The notes: generated by a model not told the origin, from the sequence alone. DNA of 9,599 nucleotides from Rubrobacter sp. (GCA_016781635.1 JADDPY010000467.1:1-9599); one strand, 5' to 3'. Counted from the stretch's first letter, positions 1-7,197 are shown. A program made the numbers and translations.

Positions 1-154
1 GTCGGCCTTTACTGCGATCGGCGCTCGGGCTTTCGGGCGGCTCTCGGCGTCTATCCGGGGGCGTATCGGTAGCTTCTCCTTCCTAGCCGCGCTTCACCGG
101 GGGCTACAAGCGGAAGGTATGGACTAGCGAGACGCTCATCGAGGTGGCGATGAT

Positions 155-173
155 CCGGCCCTTGAGGGCTCGG
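155..173 (-). terminator. Weak hairpin just past the MutS-like gene stop
   Basis: The segments CCG+GCCC (155-161) and GGGC+CGG (166-169 and 171-173) pair around a TTGA loop with one bulged T at 170. This gives a seven-pair stem beginning about seven bases after the stop codon of the minus-strand gene. No T tract follows on the minus strand, so it is not a classic intrinsic terminator. Many high-GC actinobacterial terminators lack the tract. The location is the main support. The rest of 1-179 shows no recognisable coding sequence. Confidence 0.3.
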
Positions 174-179
174 GAAAGG

Positions 180-2075
180 TCATTCGCCCTCCGATGATCC
201 TTTTGGCGTATCTTGTTCCGGATCGAGCTTGAGGCCTATCACCTCCATCAGGCTCAGGGCGTTGGTCGAGGTGGCGAGGTCCGGGCGGAGCTTGTAGTCG
301 AAGCTCATCCGGGCCACGCCGTTGCCCTCCGCTCGGATGTTCTCCTCGAAGTGGACGAGCCGCGCCATGGAGGCCAGGGGCTCGTCCTCGGCGAGTGCCA
401 GGTCGTGAGTCGACACCGCGCCGATCGCGCCCCGGCCCACGAGGTGGGCGATGATGCGCCTCCCCGCCACCTGGCGCTCTTCGGTGTTGGTCCCCTGCAA
501 GACCTCGTCCAGCAGGAAAAAGAGCCGTTTGTGACCCGTCTTCGTTCTCGCGGCTTCGACCACCTGCTTCAGGCGCCCGAGCTCCGCCATGAAGCGCGAG
601 GTGCCCTCGGAGAGCTCCCCGTCCCTCGCGCGCACGCTCGTCCACAACCTCACCGGCGGCGTCCTGAGCGCCTCGGCGCACACGGTCCCCCCGGCCCCGG
701 CCAGGACGAGGTTTACGCCGACGGCCCCCAATAGCGTGCTCTTGCCCGACATATTCGAGCCGGTGACCAGGAGAAAAGTCCCCCCCGGACCCACCGTGAC
801 GTCGTTGCTTACCCGTGTGCCCTCGAAGATGAGCGGGTGGCCGAGGCCCCGCGCTTCGAGGCTTCGGGCGTCGGGATCTATCTCGGGGAAGGCCCAGCCG
901 GGGTTGTCGTGGGAGAGACCGGCGAGCGAAAAGAGTGCCTCCGCCTCTCCCAGCGCCGAAAGCCAACCCCTGACCCGTCCTCCGTTCTCCCCCTGCCAGC
1001 GCTCGAGGCCCTCGAGCACGTGCAGGTCCCACAAGGTAAAAGCTTGAACGAAACCGTAGAGGAGGGCGTTACGGGGTATGAGTAACCCGGAGAGGCGTTG
1101 TAAGCGCTTCAGCGCAAGGTGCGCTGGCCGGTCGGCATCCGAGGTCATCTTCCAATGCAGATGCTTCATGGGGGCGGTCTCGAACCCGGCTTGAGCGAGC
1201 AGCTCGAACATCTCCGCGTAGGAGCCTATAGCGCTCTTGTGCGAGGCGATGAGGCTGAGAGTTTGATAGGCATGCTTGCCCGACGCGTACTTCAGTGCCA
1301 ACCCCAGCGCCGCGTTCACCAAAAGGAAGACGACAAAGAATGGAAGTTGCGTTAGGCCCGCCGGATAGTAGGCCAGGAGCGAAACCCACAAAAGGACCAC
1401 GCTCACGCGGCCACTCCACACGACCCATCGCCGTTCTCGAAGGTGCCCGGGGCCCTCCGCCCACGCCAGAAGAGGCTTGGGGTTCGCGTCGGCGTCTGCC
1501 CTGAGCCGCCCGCGCACCGCGAGCTCCTGACGCAGATCGAGGAGCGGGGCAAGTTCGGCGACGGCCGCTTGTCGCTCCCTCACCTCCTCCGGCGGCGCGG
1601 GTCCCAGCAGCCAACCGGCGAGGGTTTTCTCTCCGACGGCGGTGGTGACGTTCGCCTCCAGCAGTTGGAACACCGAAGCCCGGCCGAAGAGGCCAAGGTC
1701 CGCGCCATAGGGATGGTTCTCTCCGGCGCGTGCGCCGTGTCGAAGGGGCAACTCGTCCCAGGCGCGCTCCAGCCGCCTCGACGCTTCCCCGTTGATCTCG
1801 CACAGCTCCTCGCTGCGCCGCCGAGCCCGCCTGAGCGTCGCGTGGCGACTGGCCAGAAAGAAAAAGGCGACGGCCAGCGTCGCCCCCGCCAGGACGGGTA
1901 AGATGTCCGCCCTCCACACGCCGAAGACCGACAAACTGGCGCCCAGCGCGAACGCCGCGAGCCGCAGCTTTGCGAAGCGCTCGAACCGGCTGGAAAGCCG
2001 ATCACGCTCTTCCTCGAAGCGCCTCAGGCGGGCGTGGTAGATCTCTTTGGGGGTTGTCTCCCCGCAAATCTTCAT
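180..2075 (-). CDS. Membrane-anchored MutS-family ATPase
   Basis: This 631-residue protein has a complete MutS-type (ABC-class) ATPase domain in its last third. Walker A is TGSNMSGKST (438-447), the signature region is GTSRFMAEL (491-499), Walker B is LFFLLDE (518-524) and the H-loop is STHD (555-558). The middle (about 125-380) resembles the MutS core and lever helices. No N-terminal mismatch-recognition domain with its Phe-X-Glu motif is present. Two hydrophobic hairpins, about 38-76 and 218-262, predict four membrane segments with the ATPase in the cytoplasm. Canonical MutS is soluble and about 850 residues, so a role in standard mismatch repair is doubtful. It belongs to the shorter MutS-related proteins of unknown function. 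The start at 2075 is preferred because GAGG sits eight bases upstream. A GTG at 2129 would add 18 residues but has no clear ribosome site. It is transcribed divergently from the PPDK-like gene. Confidence 0.9.
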   Translation of the reverse strand: MKICGETTPKEIYHARLRRFEEERDRLSSRFERFAKLRLAAFALGASLSVFGVWRADILPVLAGATLAVAFFFLASRHATLRRARRRSEELCEINGEASRRLERAWDELPLRHGARAGENHPYGADLGLFGRASVFQLLEANVTTAVGEKTLAGWLLGPAPPEEVRERQAAVAELAPLLDLRQELAVRGRLRADADANPKPLLAWAEGPGHLRERRWVVWSGRVSVVLLWVSLLAYYPAGLTQLPFFVVFLLVNAALGLALKYASGKHAYQTLSLIASHKSAIGSYAEMFELLAQAGFETAPMKHLHWKMTSDADRPAHLALKRLQRLSGLLIPRNALLYGFVQAFTLWDLHVLEGLERWQGENGGRVRGWLSALGEAEALFSLAGLSHDNPGWAFPEIDPDARSLEARGLGHPLIFEGTRVSNDVTVGPGGTFLLVTGSNMSGKSTLLGAVGVNLVLAGAGGTVCAEALRTPPVRLWTSVRARDGELSEGTSRFMAELGRLKQVVEAARTKTGHKRLFFLLDEVLQGTNTEERQVAGRRIIAHLVGRGAIGAVSTHDLALAEDEPLASMARLVHFEENIRAEGNGVARMSFDYKLRPDLATSTNALSLMEVIGLKLDPEQDTPKGSSEGE

Positions 2076-2083
2076 TCTTTGAG

Positions 2084-2087
2084 CCTC
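2084..2087 (-). promoter_or_regulatory. Ribosome binding site deciding the MutS-like start
   Basis: GAGG on the minus strand lies eight bases before the ATG at 2075. The alternative GTG at 2129 has only a poor GGACGG directly abutting it. This favours the 631-residue form over the 649-residue one. Confidence 0.55.
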
Positions 2088-2293
2088 GTTCGTCGTGGGT
2101 AATGGGCGGGAGTAAGCATCTCGGCTCACCCGTCCATGTTAGCAAAGCAGTGAAACGCGGAGGGTGGCTCCGCAGGCACCACATCACGCGGCCCGCGAGC
2201 ATCGGCGAGGTCACCCCGATCCCGTGTTGCTACCGACCTTTCGGAGCCGCATGCCCCACGGAAACTCCCGTCGCCGGCCTCCTGCGATACGTC

Positions 2294-2323
2294 TTACGGC
2301 GGCGCGGGTTCACCTGATATATA
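2294..2323 (+). promoter_or_regulatory. Possible promoter of the PPDK-like gene
   Basis: An AT-rich island, GATATATAAC (2316-2325), stands out in the GC-rich spacer and could supply a -10 element (TATATA, 2318-2323). The best -35 at a suitable distance is TTACGG (2294-2299), a poor match with an 18-base spacer. If correct, the leader is about 30 bases. The rest of the divergent spacer (2076-2361) contains a GCGGAG/CTCCGC hairpin at 2157-2173 but no recognisable riboswitch. Confidence 0.35.
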
Positions 2324-2361
2324 ACGCAACGGTCAGAGCCAAGCAACATTATGGGAGGGCC

Positions 2362-4878
2362 ATGGCCGCCCGCGAGAAGACCGAAGGGCAGAGGTTCATC
2401 CACTCGTTTCTCGACGAAACCTCTCATGAAGCGGGGGACGCCCTCGACCGAATCGGAGAGCGGGGCTCCGCCCTGAGCAGGATGGCTCGGCTCGGGGTGC
2501 CGGTGCCGGAGGGGTTCGTCGTCTCCGTGGAGAACACCGCCGAAGATGCTCTCCGTGGGCTCGATGGGCAGATCGAGGAGGCACTCGAGCGCCTGGAGGG
2601 GGAGACTGGATGTACCCTCGGGGATCCGGAGAACCCGCTCCTTCTGGCTGCGCACGTCGAGTCCCTGGGCGCCGCAGGTCGTTCGATCTTCCACCTCGGC
2701 CTCGACGAGGCGCTTGTACAGAGGCTCGTCCAGCGCTCCGGGGACGGGAACGAGACCCACCGGGCGTACCTGCGCTTTCTGGAGGCGTTCGGCCAGGCAG
2801 CTTACGGCCTGGGCGATGCCAAATTTCCGGAGGTCTCGGACAGGTCGCCGCACGAAGAGGATCCGAAGGAGCAGGTCAGGGTGGTGCGGGAGGCCCTGCA
2901 TGAAGCGGCCGGAGAGGAGGTACCGGAGGATGCGGCCGGTCAGCTCGCGGCGATCGTGCGGGGTGGGGCCAGCCGAGTGACGGTTACGCGCCTGATCCCC
3001 TCCTCCGGTGAGGGTTCTGCCACGGGGGTGGCCCGCACCCACGACCCTGGGACGGGTGAGAAGGGCCCGACGGGCGAGTTCGTGGTCGGGGATGGGGGCG
3101 GAGACCCGCGACCCCTTCCGGAGATGGCGCGGCTGATGCCGGGGACTCACGAAGAGCTTCTGCGGGCGATGCGTGCGCTCGCGGACGGCTACAGGGACGC
3201 TCTGGAGGTGGAGTTCGCCGTGGAGGACGGACGGCTCTACGTGCTCGACGGTTGGGTCGGCGACGTCGTGGGCGACGCGGCGGCGAGGGTCAAGATCTCC
3301 GTGGATCTCGTACGAGAGGGGGTCATCTCCCGCGAGGAGGCCCTCCTGCGCGTGGACCCCGCCGGCATCCCGGACATGCTCCGCCCCCGCGTGGACCCCG
3401 AGGCCGGCGAGGACGCCGAAGTTTTCGTCCGGGGCATCGCCGCCTCTCCCGGGGCCACGGTCGGTGTGGTCGTCCTCGCCGCCAAAGAGGCCCGGGAGAG
3501 GGGAGAGAACGGCGAATCTCCCGTGCTCGTCGTCGACTCGTTGGGCCCCGACGACAAGGAGGGCATGCTCGCCGCCGCCGCGGTCGTAGCGGCGGACGTC
3601 CTCGCTAGCCACGATCTCCTTGTGCTCAAGGGCATGGGCATCCCCGTCGTCCACGGGTGCGAGGGGATGGAAGTGGACGCCGAGAGCGGGGAGGTCAAGT
3701 TCGGGGGCAGCAAGGTCCGCGGTGGTGACCCCGTCACCGTGGACGGCTCCGCCGGCGCGGTGCTCCTCGGAGAGATACCCGTGTTGGGGCCCGCGGCCGG
3801 CGGCTACCTGGAGGAGCTTCTCGGTTGGGCCGACGGGATGCGCAAGCTTCGGGTGAGGGCGAACGCCGACACCCCCGAGGACGCGAAAAGGGCGAGGGAG
3901 TTCGGGGCAGAGGGGATCGGGCTCTGCCGCACCGAGCGGACGTTCATGAGAGGAGGACTTCTCGGGTCCGTGCGGCGCGTAATCCTCGAGGGCAGCGGCG
4001 GCGGGGACGCCGAGGAGGCGTTATCGGAGCTCGAAGAGGGCCAACGCGAGGACCTCGAGGGCATCTTCCGGGCGATGGACGGCCTGCCCGTCTCCGTCCG
4101 GCTCCTCGACCCGCCGCTCAACGAGTTTCTCCCGGATGCCGACGATCTGCGCGAAAAACTGGTCGGGGCGGAGGGGGAGGAGGCCGACGAGTTGGGGCGA
4201 ACCTTGGAGGCCGTCGAGGCACTGGAGGAGACCAACCCGATGCTCGGCACGAGGGGGGTCAGGCTCGGGCTCTTGCGGCCGGAGATCTACCGGATGCAGG
4301 CCCGCGCCATCGCCGCCGCGGCGAGGAACCTGAAATACGAGGGTCTCCATCCCCTCGTCGAGGTCCTCGTCCCCCTCGTGCAGTTCCCCGAGGAGCTGAG
4401 GAGGATGAAGGAGATACTGCGTGAGGAGTTCGGGGATGAGGAGATCACCATCGGCGCCACGATAGAGGCCCCCCGGGCCTGCGTCGCCGCCGGCGCCCTA
4501 GCGCGCGAGGCCCCCTTCCTCTCCTTCGGCACCAACGACCTCACCCAGACCACCCTGGGCGTCAGCCGCGACGACGCGAGGGGCGGCTTCTTGCCGGAGT
4601 ACCTCGATCGGGGCATCCTCGAGGCGGACCCCTTCGACCGCATCGACCGTGACGGGGTGGGCAAGCTGATCGAGCTGGCCAGGGACCTCGGCCGTGGGGA
4701 GAACCCGCAATTAAAGCTCGGCGTGTGCGGGGAGCAAGGCGGCGACCCCGAGAGCATCCGCTTCCTGCACGAGGCCGGCCTCGACTACGTTTCCTGTTCC
4801 CCTTACCGGGTGCCCGTGGCAAGGATGGCCGCGGCCCAGGCTGCGGTAGACGCGTCCCGGGCTTCTACCGCGCGTTAA
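2362..4878 (+). CDS. PPDK-like protein with degenerate ATP domain
   Basis: This 838-residue protein aligns by eye along the whole of pyruvate phosphate dikinase (usually about 870-890 residues), which interconverts ATP, phosphate and pyruvate with AMP, PPi and PEP. The C-terminal PEP/pyruvate domain keeps its active site: CRTE (Arg523), RLLDPPL (Arg580), the Glu of IEAP (702), GTNDLTQ (Asn725-Asp726) and Cys812 in YVSCSPYRVP. The N-terminal nucleotide domain is eroded. GGKG is GERG, the VRSGA segment is AHVES, and LQTR is LDGW, so the Gln and Arg that contact nucleotide are Asp296 and Trp298. The central swivelling domain keeps a histidine (417) in LASHDLL, but the surrounding GGMTSHAAVVAR signature is lost. 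It may be a PEP-binding pseudoenzyme, a divergent phosphotransferase or a regulator. ATG 2362 is the first convincing start. GGGAGG lies only three bases upstream, closer than usual. The reading frame extends upstream to GTG 2164, but that part looks non-coding. Confidence 0.88.
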   Translation: MAAREKTEGQRFIHSFLDETSHEAGDALDRIGERGSALSRMARLGVPVPEGFVVSVENTAEDALRGLDGQIEEALERLEGETGCTLGDPENPLLLAAHVESLGAAGRSIFHLGLDEALVQRLVQRSGDGNETHRAYLRFLEAFGQAAYGLGDAKFPEVSDRSPHEEDPKEQVRVVREALHEAAGEEVPEDAAGQLAAIVRGGASRVTVTRLIPSSGEGSATGVARTHDPGTGEKGPTGEFVVGDGGGDPRPLPEMARLMPGTHEELLRAMRALADGYRDALEVEFAVEDGRLYVLDGWVGDVVGDAAARVKISVDLVREGVISREEALLRVDPAGIPDMLRPRVDPEAGEDAEVFVRGIAASPGATVGVVVLAAKEARERGENGESPVLVVDSLGPDDKEGMLAAAAVVAADVLASHDLLVLKGMGIPVVHGCEGMEVDAESGEVKFGGSKVRGGDPVTVDGSAGAVLLGEIPVLGPAAGGYLEELLGWADGMRKLRVRANADTPEDAKRAREFGAEGIGLCRTERTFMRGGLLGSVRRVILEGSGGGDAEEALSELEEGQREDLEGIFRAMDGLPVSVRLLDPPLNEFLPDADDLREKLVGAEGEEADELGRTLEAVEALEETNPMLGTRGVRLGLLRPEIYRMQARAIAAAARNLKYEGLHPLVEVLVPLVQFPEELRRMKEILREEFGDEEITIGATIEAPRACVAAGALAREAPFLSFGTNDLTQTTLGVSRDDARGGFLPEYLDRGILEADPFDRIDRDGVGKLIELARDLGRGENPQLKLGVCGEQGGDPESIRFLHEAGLDYVSCSPYRVPVARMAAAQAAVDASRASTAR

Positions 4879-5007
4879 AAAGCGGGCCGGACCGCACACG
4901 ATAAGACACCGTCCCGCAACCCGTAGCGGCAACGCGACTCCCAGGGGCGACGACCGACCCAGGGGCAGGAAGAACCCGGCGCCCGGCTCCAGCGTAGGCC
5001 ACTCCAT

Positions 5008-5030
5008 ACGAAATCCATCGGATTCTTCGT
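5008..5030. repeat. Hairpin ACGAAATCC / GGATTCTTCGT
   Basis: ACGAAATCC (5008-5016) pairs with GGATTCTTCGT (5020-5030) with a three-base loop and a two-base bulge. It lies about 130 bases past the PPDK-like stop, directly before the larger inverted repeat at 5042. No T tract follows, so terminator function for either strand is uncertain. The remainder of 4879-5041 holds a nine-base direct repeat, CCCAGGGGC, at 4940-4948 and 4958-4966, and no evident gene. Confidence 0.4.
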
Positions 5031-5041
5031 GCCGTCCGGGG

Positions 5042-5107
5042 ACCCAGCAGGGCATGTTCCGAGGGCGGTTGCCCTCCCGTTGCTGCTAGCAATAGGCCCT
5101 GCTGGGT
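5042..5107. repeat. Nested inverted repeat, three-way-junction element
   Basis: ACCCAGCAGGGC (5042-5053) is perfectly complementary to GCCCTGCTGGGT (5096-5107), a 12-pair stem. Two further hairpins lie inside it: GAGGGC/GCCCTC around GGTT (5061-5076) and TTGCT/AGCAA around GCT (5080-5092). The whole would fold as a three-way junction in RNA from either strand. It sits between converging genes (the PPDK-like gene and the small membrane peptide), so a bidirectional terminator is the simplest reading. A small RNA or a short mobile repeat unit are alternatives. No T tract follows on either strand. Confidence 0.55.
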
Positions 5108-5158
5108 ACTCCGGCGACACAACTTGTCGATGGAGTTAAATAGAGCGTCGCAGCCGGT

Positions 5159-5245
5159 CTAGAAAAGCCAGGTGATGGCGGCTAGCACGGCCGAGACGAT
5201 CAGGAGCAGTATGCCCAGCGAGATGAGTATTCGGTCGATGCTCAT
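5159..5245 (-). CDS. 28-residue single-pass membrane peptide
   Basis: The short frame encodes a start with polar residues (MSIDR) followed by an almost unbroken hydrophobic stretch (about residues 6-28) ending in TWLF and a TAG stop. This is one predicted membrane segment. I do not recognise a family. Its reality is supported by a promoter-like sequence immediately upstream (5252-5280) placed so that transcription would begin at or next to the ATG. No ribosome site is present, which fits a leaderless mRNA. A longer in-frame version starting at 5380 adds Arg/Pro-rich sequence typical of a non-coding frame and would read through the promoter. It could still be a chance frame given its size. Confidence 0.45.
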   Translation of the reverse strand: MSIDRILISLGILLLIVSAVLAAITWLF

Positions 5246-5251
5246 GAGCGG

Positions 5252-5280
5252 AGTATAGACGGAGAACGACCACGTGGCGA
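5252..5280 (-). promoter_or_regulatory. Promoter of the small membrane peptide (leaderless)
   Basis: On the minus strand, TCGCCA (-35, 4 of 6 to TTGACA; 5275-5280), a 17-base spacer and TATACT (-10, 5 of 6; 5252-5257) are followed by six bases and then ATG at 5245. The expected start of transcription coincides with the ATG. An eight-base palindrome, CCACGTGG (5270-5277), overlaps the -35 and could be a regulator site. Confidence 0.5.
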
Positions 5281-5409
5281 CCCTGGTGACTCCGGTGGCC
5301 GGGGGGGCACCCCTAGACGGTCGGTAACCCGGTGGATGCCGCCGACGTTGTCGAAACGGTGTAAGCAAGAGTGGAGGCACCTACGGGCGCGCAACAGGAT
5401 CCAGGCGGG

Positions 5410-5435
5410 GTTTGTGTAAAAGATACAGCGGATAC
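5410..5435 (+). promoter_or_regulatory. Candidate stress-sigma promoter of dodecin
   Basis: GTTTGT (5410-5415), 14 bases, then GGATAC (5430-5435) resembles the SigB/SigF-type pattern GTTT-N12 to 16-GGGTAT, with one or two mismatches in each box. It lies about 40 bases before the dodecin start. GATACA also occurs twice in a row nearby (5422-5427 and 5431-5436). No good SigA-type pair with correct spacing was found here. The upstream gap 5246-5409 holds nothing else I recognise. Confidence 0.35.
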
Positions 5436-5461
5436 AAAAGCCCCTATGGATCACCGAAAGG

Positions 5462-5468
5462 AAGGAGG
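5462..5468 (+). promoter_or_regulatory. Ribosome binding site of dodecin
   Basis: AAGGAGG lies six bases before ATG 5475, a near-perfect anti-Shine-Dalgarno match. It fixes the start and excludes the longer in-frame TTG start at 5412, which lies on the candidate promoter. Confidence 0.85.
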
Positions 5469-5474
5469 CGGATC

Positions 5475-5681
5475 ATGTCCGTCGCTTCTGTCACCGAGAT
5501 CAGCGCCACCTCCGCCGAGAGCTTCGAGGACGCGATGCTGGAAGGCCTGGCCCGGGCCGAGCAAACACTTCGCGGGATAGAGGGGGCCTGGGTCAAGGAC
5601 ATGAACGTCCTGATCGACAACGGCAGCATCACCGGCTACAAAGTCAACATGCTCGTGACCTTTGTTATGGAGGAGGCGTAA
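5475..5681 (+). CDS. Dodecin family flavin-binding protein
   Basis: This 68-residue protein has the usual length of dodecins, which form hollow dodecamers that bind and store flavins (FMN, FAD or riboflavin derivatives) and limit their photochemistry. The order is family-typical: a first strand, the helix SFEDAMLEGLARAEQTLR (about 16-33), then GAWVKDMNVLI with Trp39 as the flavin-stacking residue, then ITGYKVNMLVTFVME. The position of the archaeal glutamine that contacts the isoalloxazine ring is Lys56. Many bacterial relatives carry a basic residue there, so ligand preference cannot be read from this alone. It is a stand-alone gene converging on the amidase, with a strong ribosome site and a possible stress-sigma promoter. 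The protein is cytoplasmic, with no signal peptide. Confidence 0.95.
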   Translation: MSVASVTEISATSAESFEDAMLEGLARAEQTLRGIEGAWVKDMNVLIDNGSITGYKVNMLVTFVMEEA

Positions 5682-5781
5682 GGCGAGACAGCGGCGTCCA
5701 GCTATACGCCCGACGTTACTGGCTAGGTCTTCTCGGCTAGTTGCCCCGGTCGGTCCTTCGTGACGGCCGTGTGTGCTCGCC

Positions 5782-7197
5782 CTAATCAACGATGGGCGGG
5801 CGGTGGCTGCCGTGTCCCGTAGCCTCCTCGAAGGCGTAGGCCAGTTGCAGGACGCCGAGATCGTCGCGCGGGCGGCCCACAATCTGGATGCCCACGGGTA
5901 GGCCCTCGGGGGTGAAGCCACAGGGGACCGAGATCGCCGGTAGGCCCATGACGGTGACGAGGTAGCAGGACTTCATCCAGTCGATGTAGGTCTGCATGGG
6001 CTCCCCGTTTATCGACGTGGGGTAGCGGAGCCCCGCATCGAACGGGGGCACCTGTGAGACCGCAAGGACGAGAAACTCGTGGGCTTGCATGAACTCGCGC
6101 GCCCCCTGGTAGAGTTCGGCGCGCCTCCGCTCGGCCCATCCAAGCTTCGGGCCACTAAGCCGGGTTCCCTCCTCGATATTCCAAACTACCGTGTCCTTCA
6201 TCTCCTTGCGGTGTTTCTCCAGTAGCTCCCCGTACGCGAGCTCGAAGCGCCAGGCGCGCAAAACCTTGAAGACCTCGTCGGCGTCCGTAAGGTCGGGTTC
6301 AGCGTCTTCAACCCTGCAGCCCAGGGCTTCGAAGGCGCGGCGCCCGCCCTCGATCACCGCGGCGACATCTCCATCGACCGGTAACCCGCCGAGGTCCTTG
6401 CTCCACGCCACCCGGACCTCGCGGAAGTCGCGGTGTAGAGGCCGGGAGAAGATGCCCCCGGGTTCGGAGATCGAGAGAGGGGAGCGGGGATCGGGGCCGG
6501 CGATAACGCCGAGCATGAGGGCCACGTCAGCCACGGTGCGGGCCATCGGGCCCTCGACGGAGAAGGGGTGCGGCGCGATGTCGGGCCAGGTCGGGACCCT
6601 GCCCGGGGAAGGCCGCAGGCCCACGACGTTGCAGAAGGAGGCCGGGTTTCTGAGGGAGCCGCCCATGTCGCTCCCGTCGGCGATGGGGAGCATCCCGCAC
6701 GCGAGGGCGACCGCGGCGCCACCGCTGGAGCCGCCGCACGTCTTCGTCGTATCGTAGGGGTTGAGCGTCTCTCCGAATACCTCGTTGAAGGTCTGGGAGC
6801 CCGCGCCGAACTCGGGGGTGTTGGTCTTGCCGACGGTAATGGCGCCGCCTGCCTTTAGACGCTCCACGATCAGGGCGTCCGTCTCCGGGACGAAGTCCGC
6901 GAAGATAGGGGAGCCGAAGGTTGTCTTGATGCCCTTCGTGAGCGCCAGGTCCTTGTGCGCCACCGGGAGCCCGTGCAGCGGCCCGACCGGCAGGCCCTTC
7001 GCGATCTCCTCGTCGGCGGTGCGGGCCCCCTGCATCGCCCTCTCCGGCAGAAGCGTTACGATCGCGTTGACCCGCGGGTTCACCGCCTCGATTCTGGCCA
7101 GGTGCGCCTCCATCACCTCGGTCGCCGACAAGCTCCTCCCCCGGATTCGGGCGGCCAGCTCCGTGGCCGTCATGCAGCAGATCTCACGTTCCGACAT
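5782..7197 (-). CDS. Amidase signature family hydrolase
   Basis: The 471-residue protein hydrolyses or transfers an amide-linked group using the Ser-cisSer-Lys triad of the amidase signature family. The triad is visible with family-typical spacing: Lys82 in AHKDLA, cis-Ser157 in CGGSSGGAA and nucleophile Ser181 in GSDMGGSLRNP. The C-terminal substrate-shaping part includes AISVPCGFTPEGLPVGIQIVG. Length and sequence fit stand-alone amidases rather than GatA: no gatC or gatB lies nearby and the protein is not in an operon. The substrate cannot be deduced. No signal peptide is present, so it is cytoplasmic. ATG 7197 is preceded by GGGGGAGGAGG, a strong ribosome site. It converges on dodecin, leaving 100 bases without a clear terminator, and has its own promoter at 7258-7287. 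Confidence 0.94.
   Translation of the reverse strand: MSEREICCMTATELAARIRGRSLSATEVMEAHLARIEAVNPRVNAIVTLLPERAMQGARTADEEIAKGLPVGPLHGLPVAHKDLALTKGIKTTFGSPIFADFVPETDALIVERLKAGGAITVGKTNTPEFGAGSQTFNEVFGETLNPYDTTKTCGGSSGGAAVALACGMLPIADGSDMGGSLRNPASFCNVVGLRPSPGRVPTWPDIAPHPFSVEGPMARTVADVALMLGVIAGPDPRSPLSISEPGGIFSRPLHRDFREVRVAWSKDLGGLPVDGDVAAVIEGGRRAFEALGCRVEDAEPDLTDADEVFKVLRAWRFELAYGELLEKHRKEMKDTVVWNIEEGTRLSGPKLGWAERRRAELYQGAREFMQAHEFLVLAVSQVPPFDAGLRYPTSINGEPMQTYIDWMKSCYLVTVMGLPAISVPCGFTPEGLPVGIQIVGRPRDDLGVLQLAYAFEEATGHGSHRPPIVD

Noticed and set aside
2..127. Open plus-strand frame from the left edge, possibly a gene end
   Set aside because: About 41 codons ending at TAG 127 with no recognisable protein sequence; the other frames are equally undistinguished.
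136..1032. A 298-codon minus-strand frame overlapping the MutS-like gene
   Set aside because: Its translation is Arg/Gly/Pro-rich, typical of an off-frame shadow, and the MutS-like frame carries the Walker motifs.
2157..2182. T-box-like string AGGGTGGCTCCGC
   Set aside because: It resembles the T-box core AGGGTGGNACCGCG, but the ACC is CTCC, no matching antiterminator arm follows, no room exists for stem I outside the mutS-like gene, and the downstream gene is not an aminoacyl-tRNA synthetase or amino-acid gene. It is better read as a simple GCGGAG/CTCCGC hairpin.
2230..3654. A 474-codon minus-strand frame opposite the PPDK-like gene
   Set aside because: Antisense to conserved PPDK sequence, with a His/Arg-rich low-complexity translation and no domain or ribosome site.
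4711..5055. A 114-codon minus-strand frame starting in the spacer after the PPDK-like gene
   Set aside because: No ribosome site. Its start lies inside the inverted repeat at 5042, most of it is antisense to conserved PPDK sequence, and no domain is visible.
5042..5107. tRNA or known riboswitch
   Set aside because: The fold has three helices but lacks the conserved tRNA T-arm sequence and CCA-side acceptor pairing, and matches no riboswitch core that I can recall.
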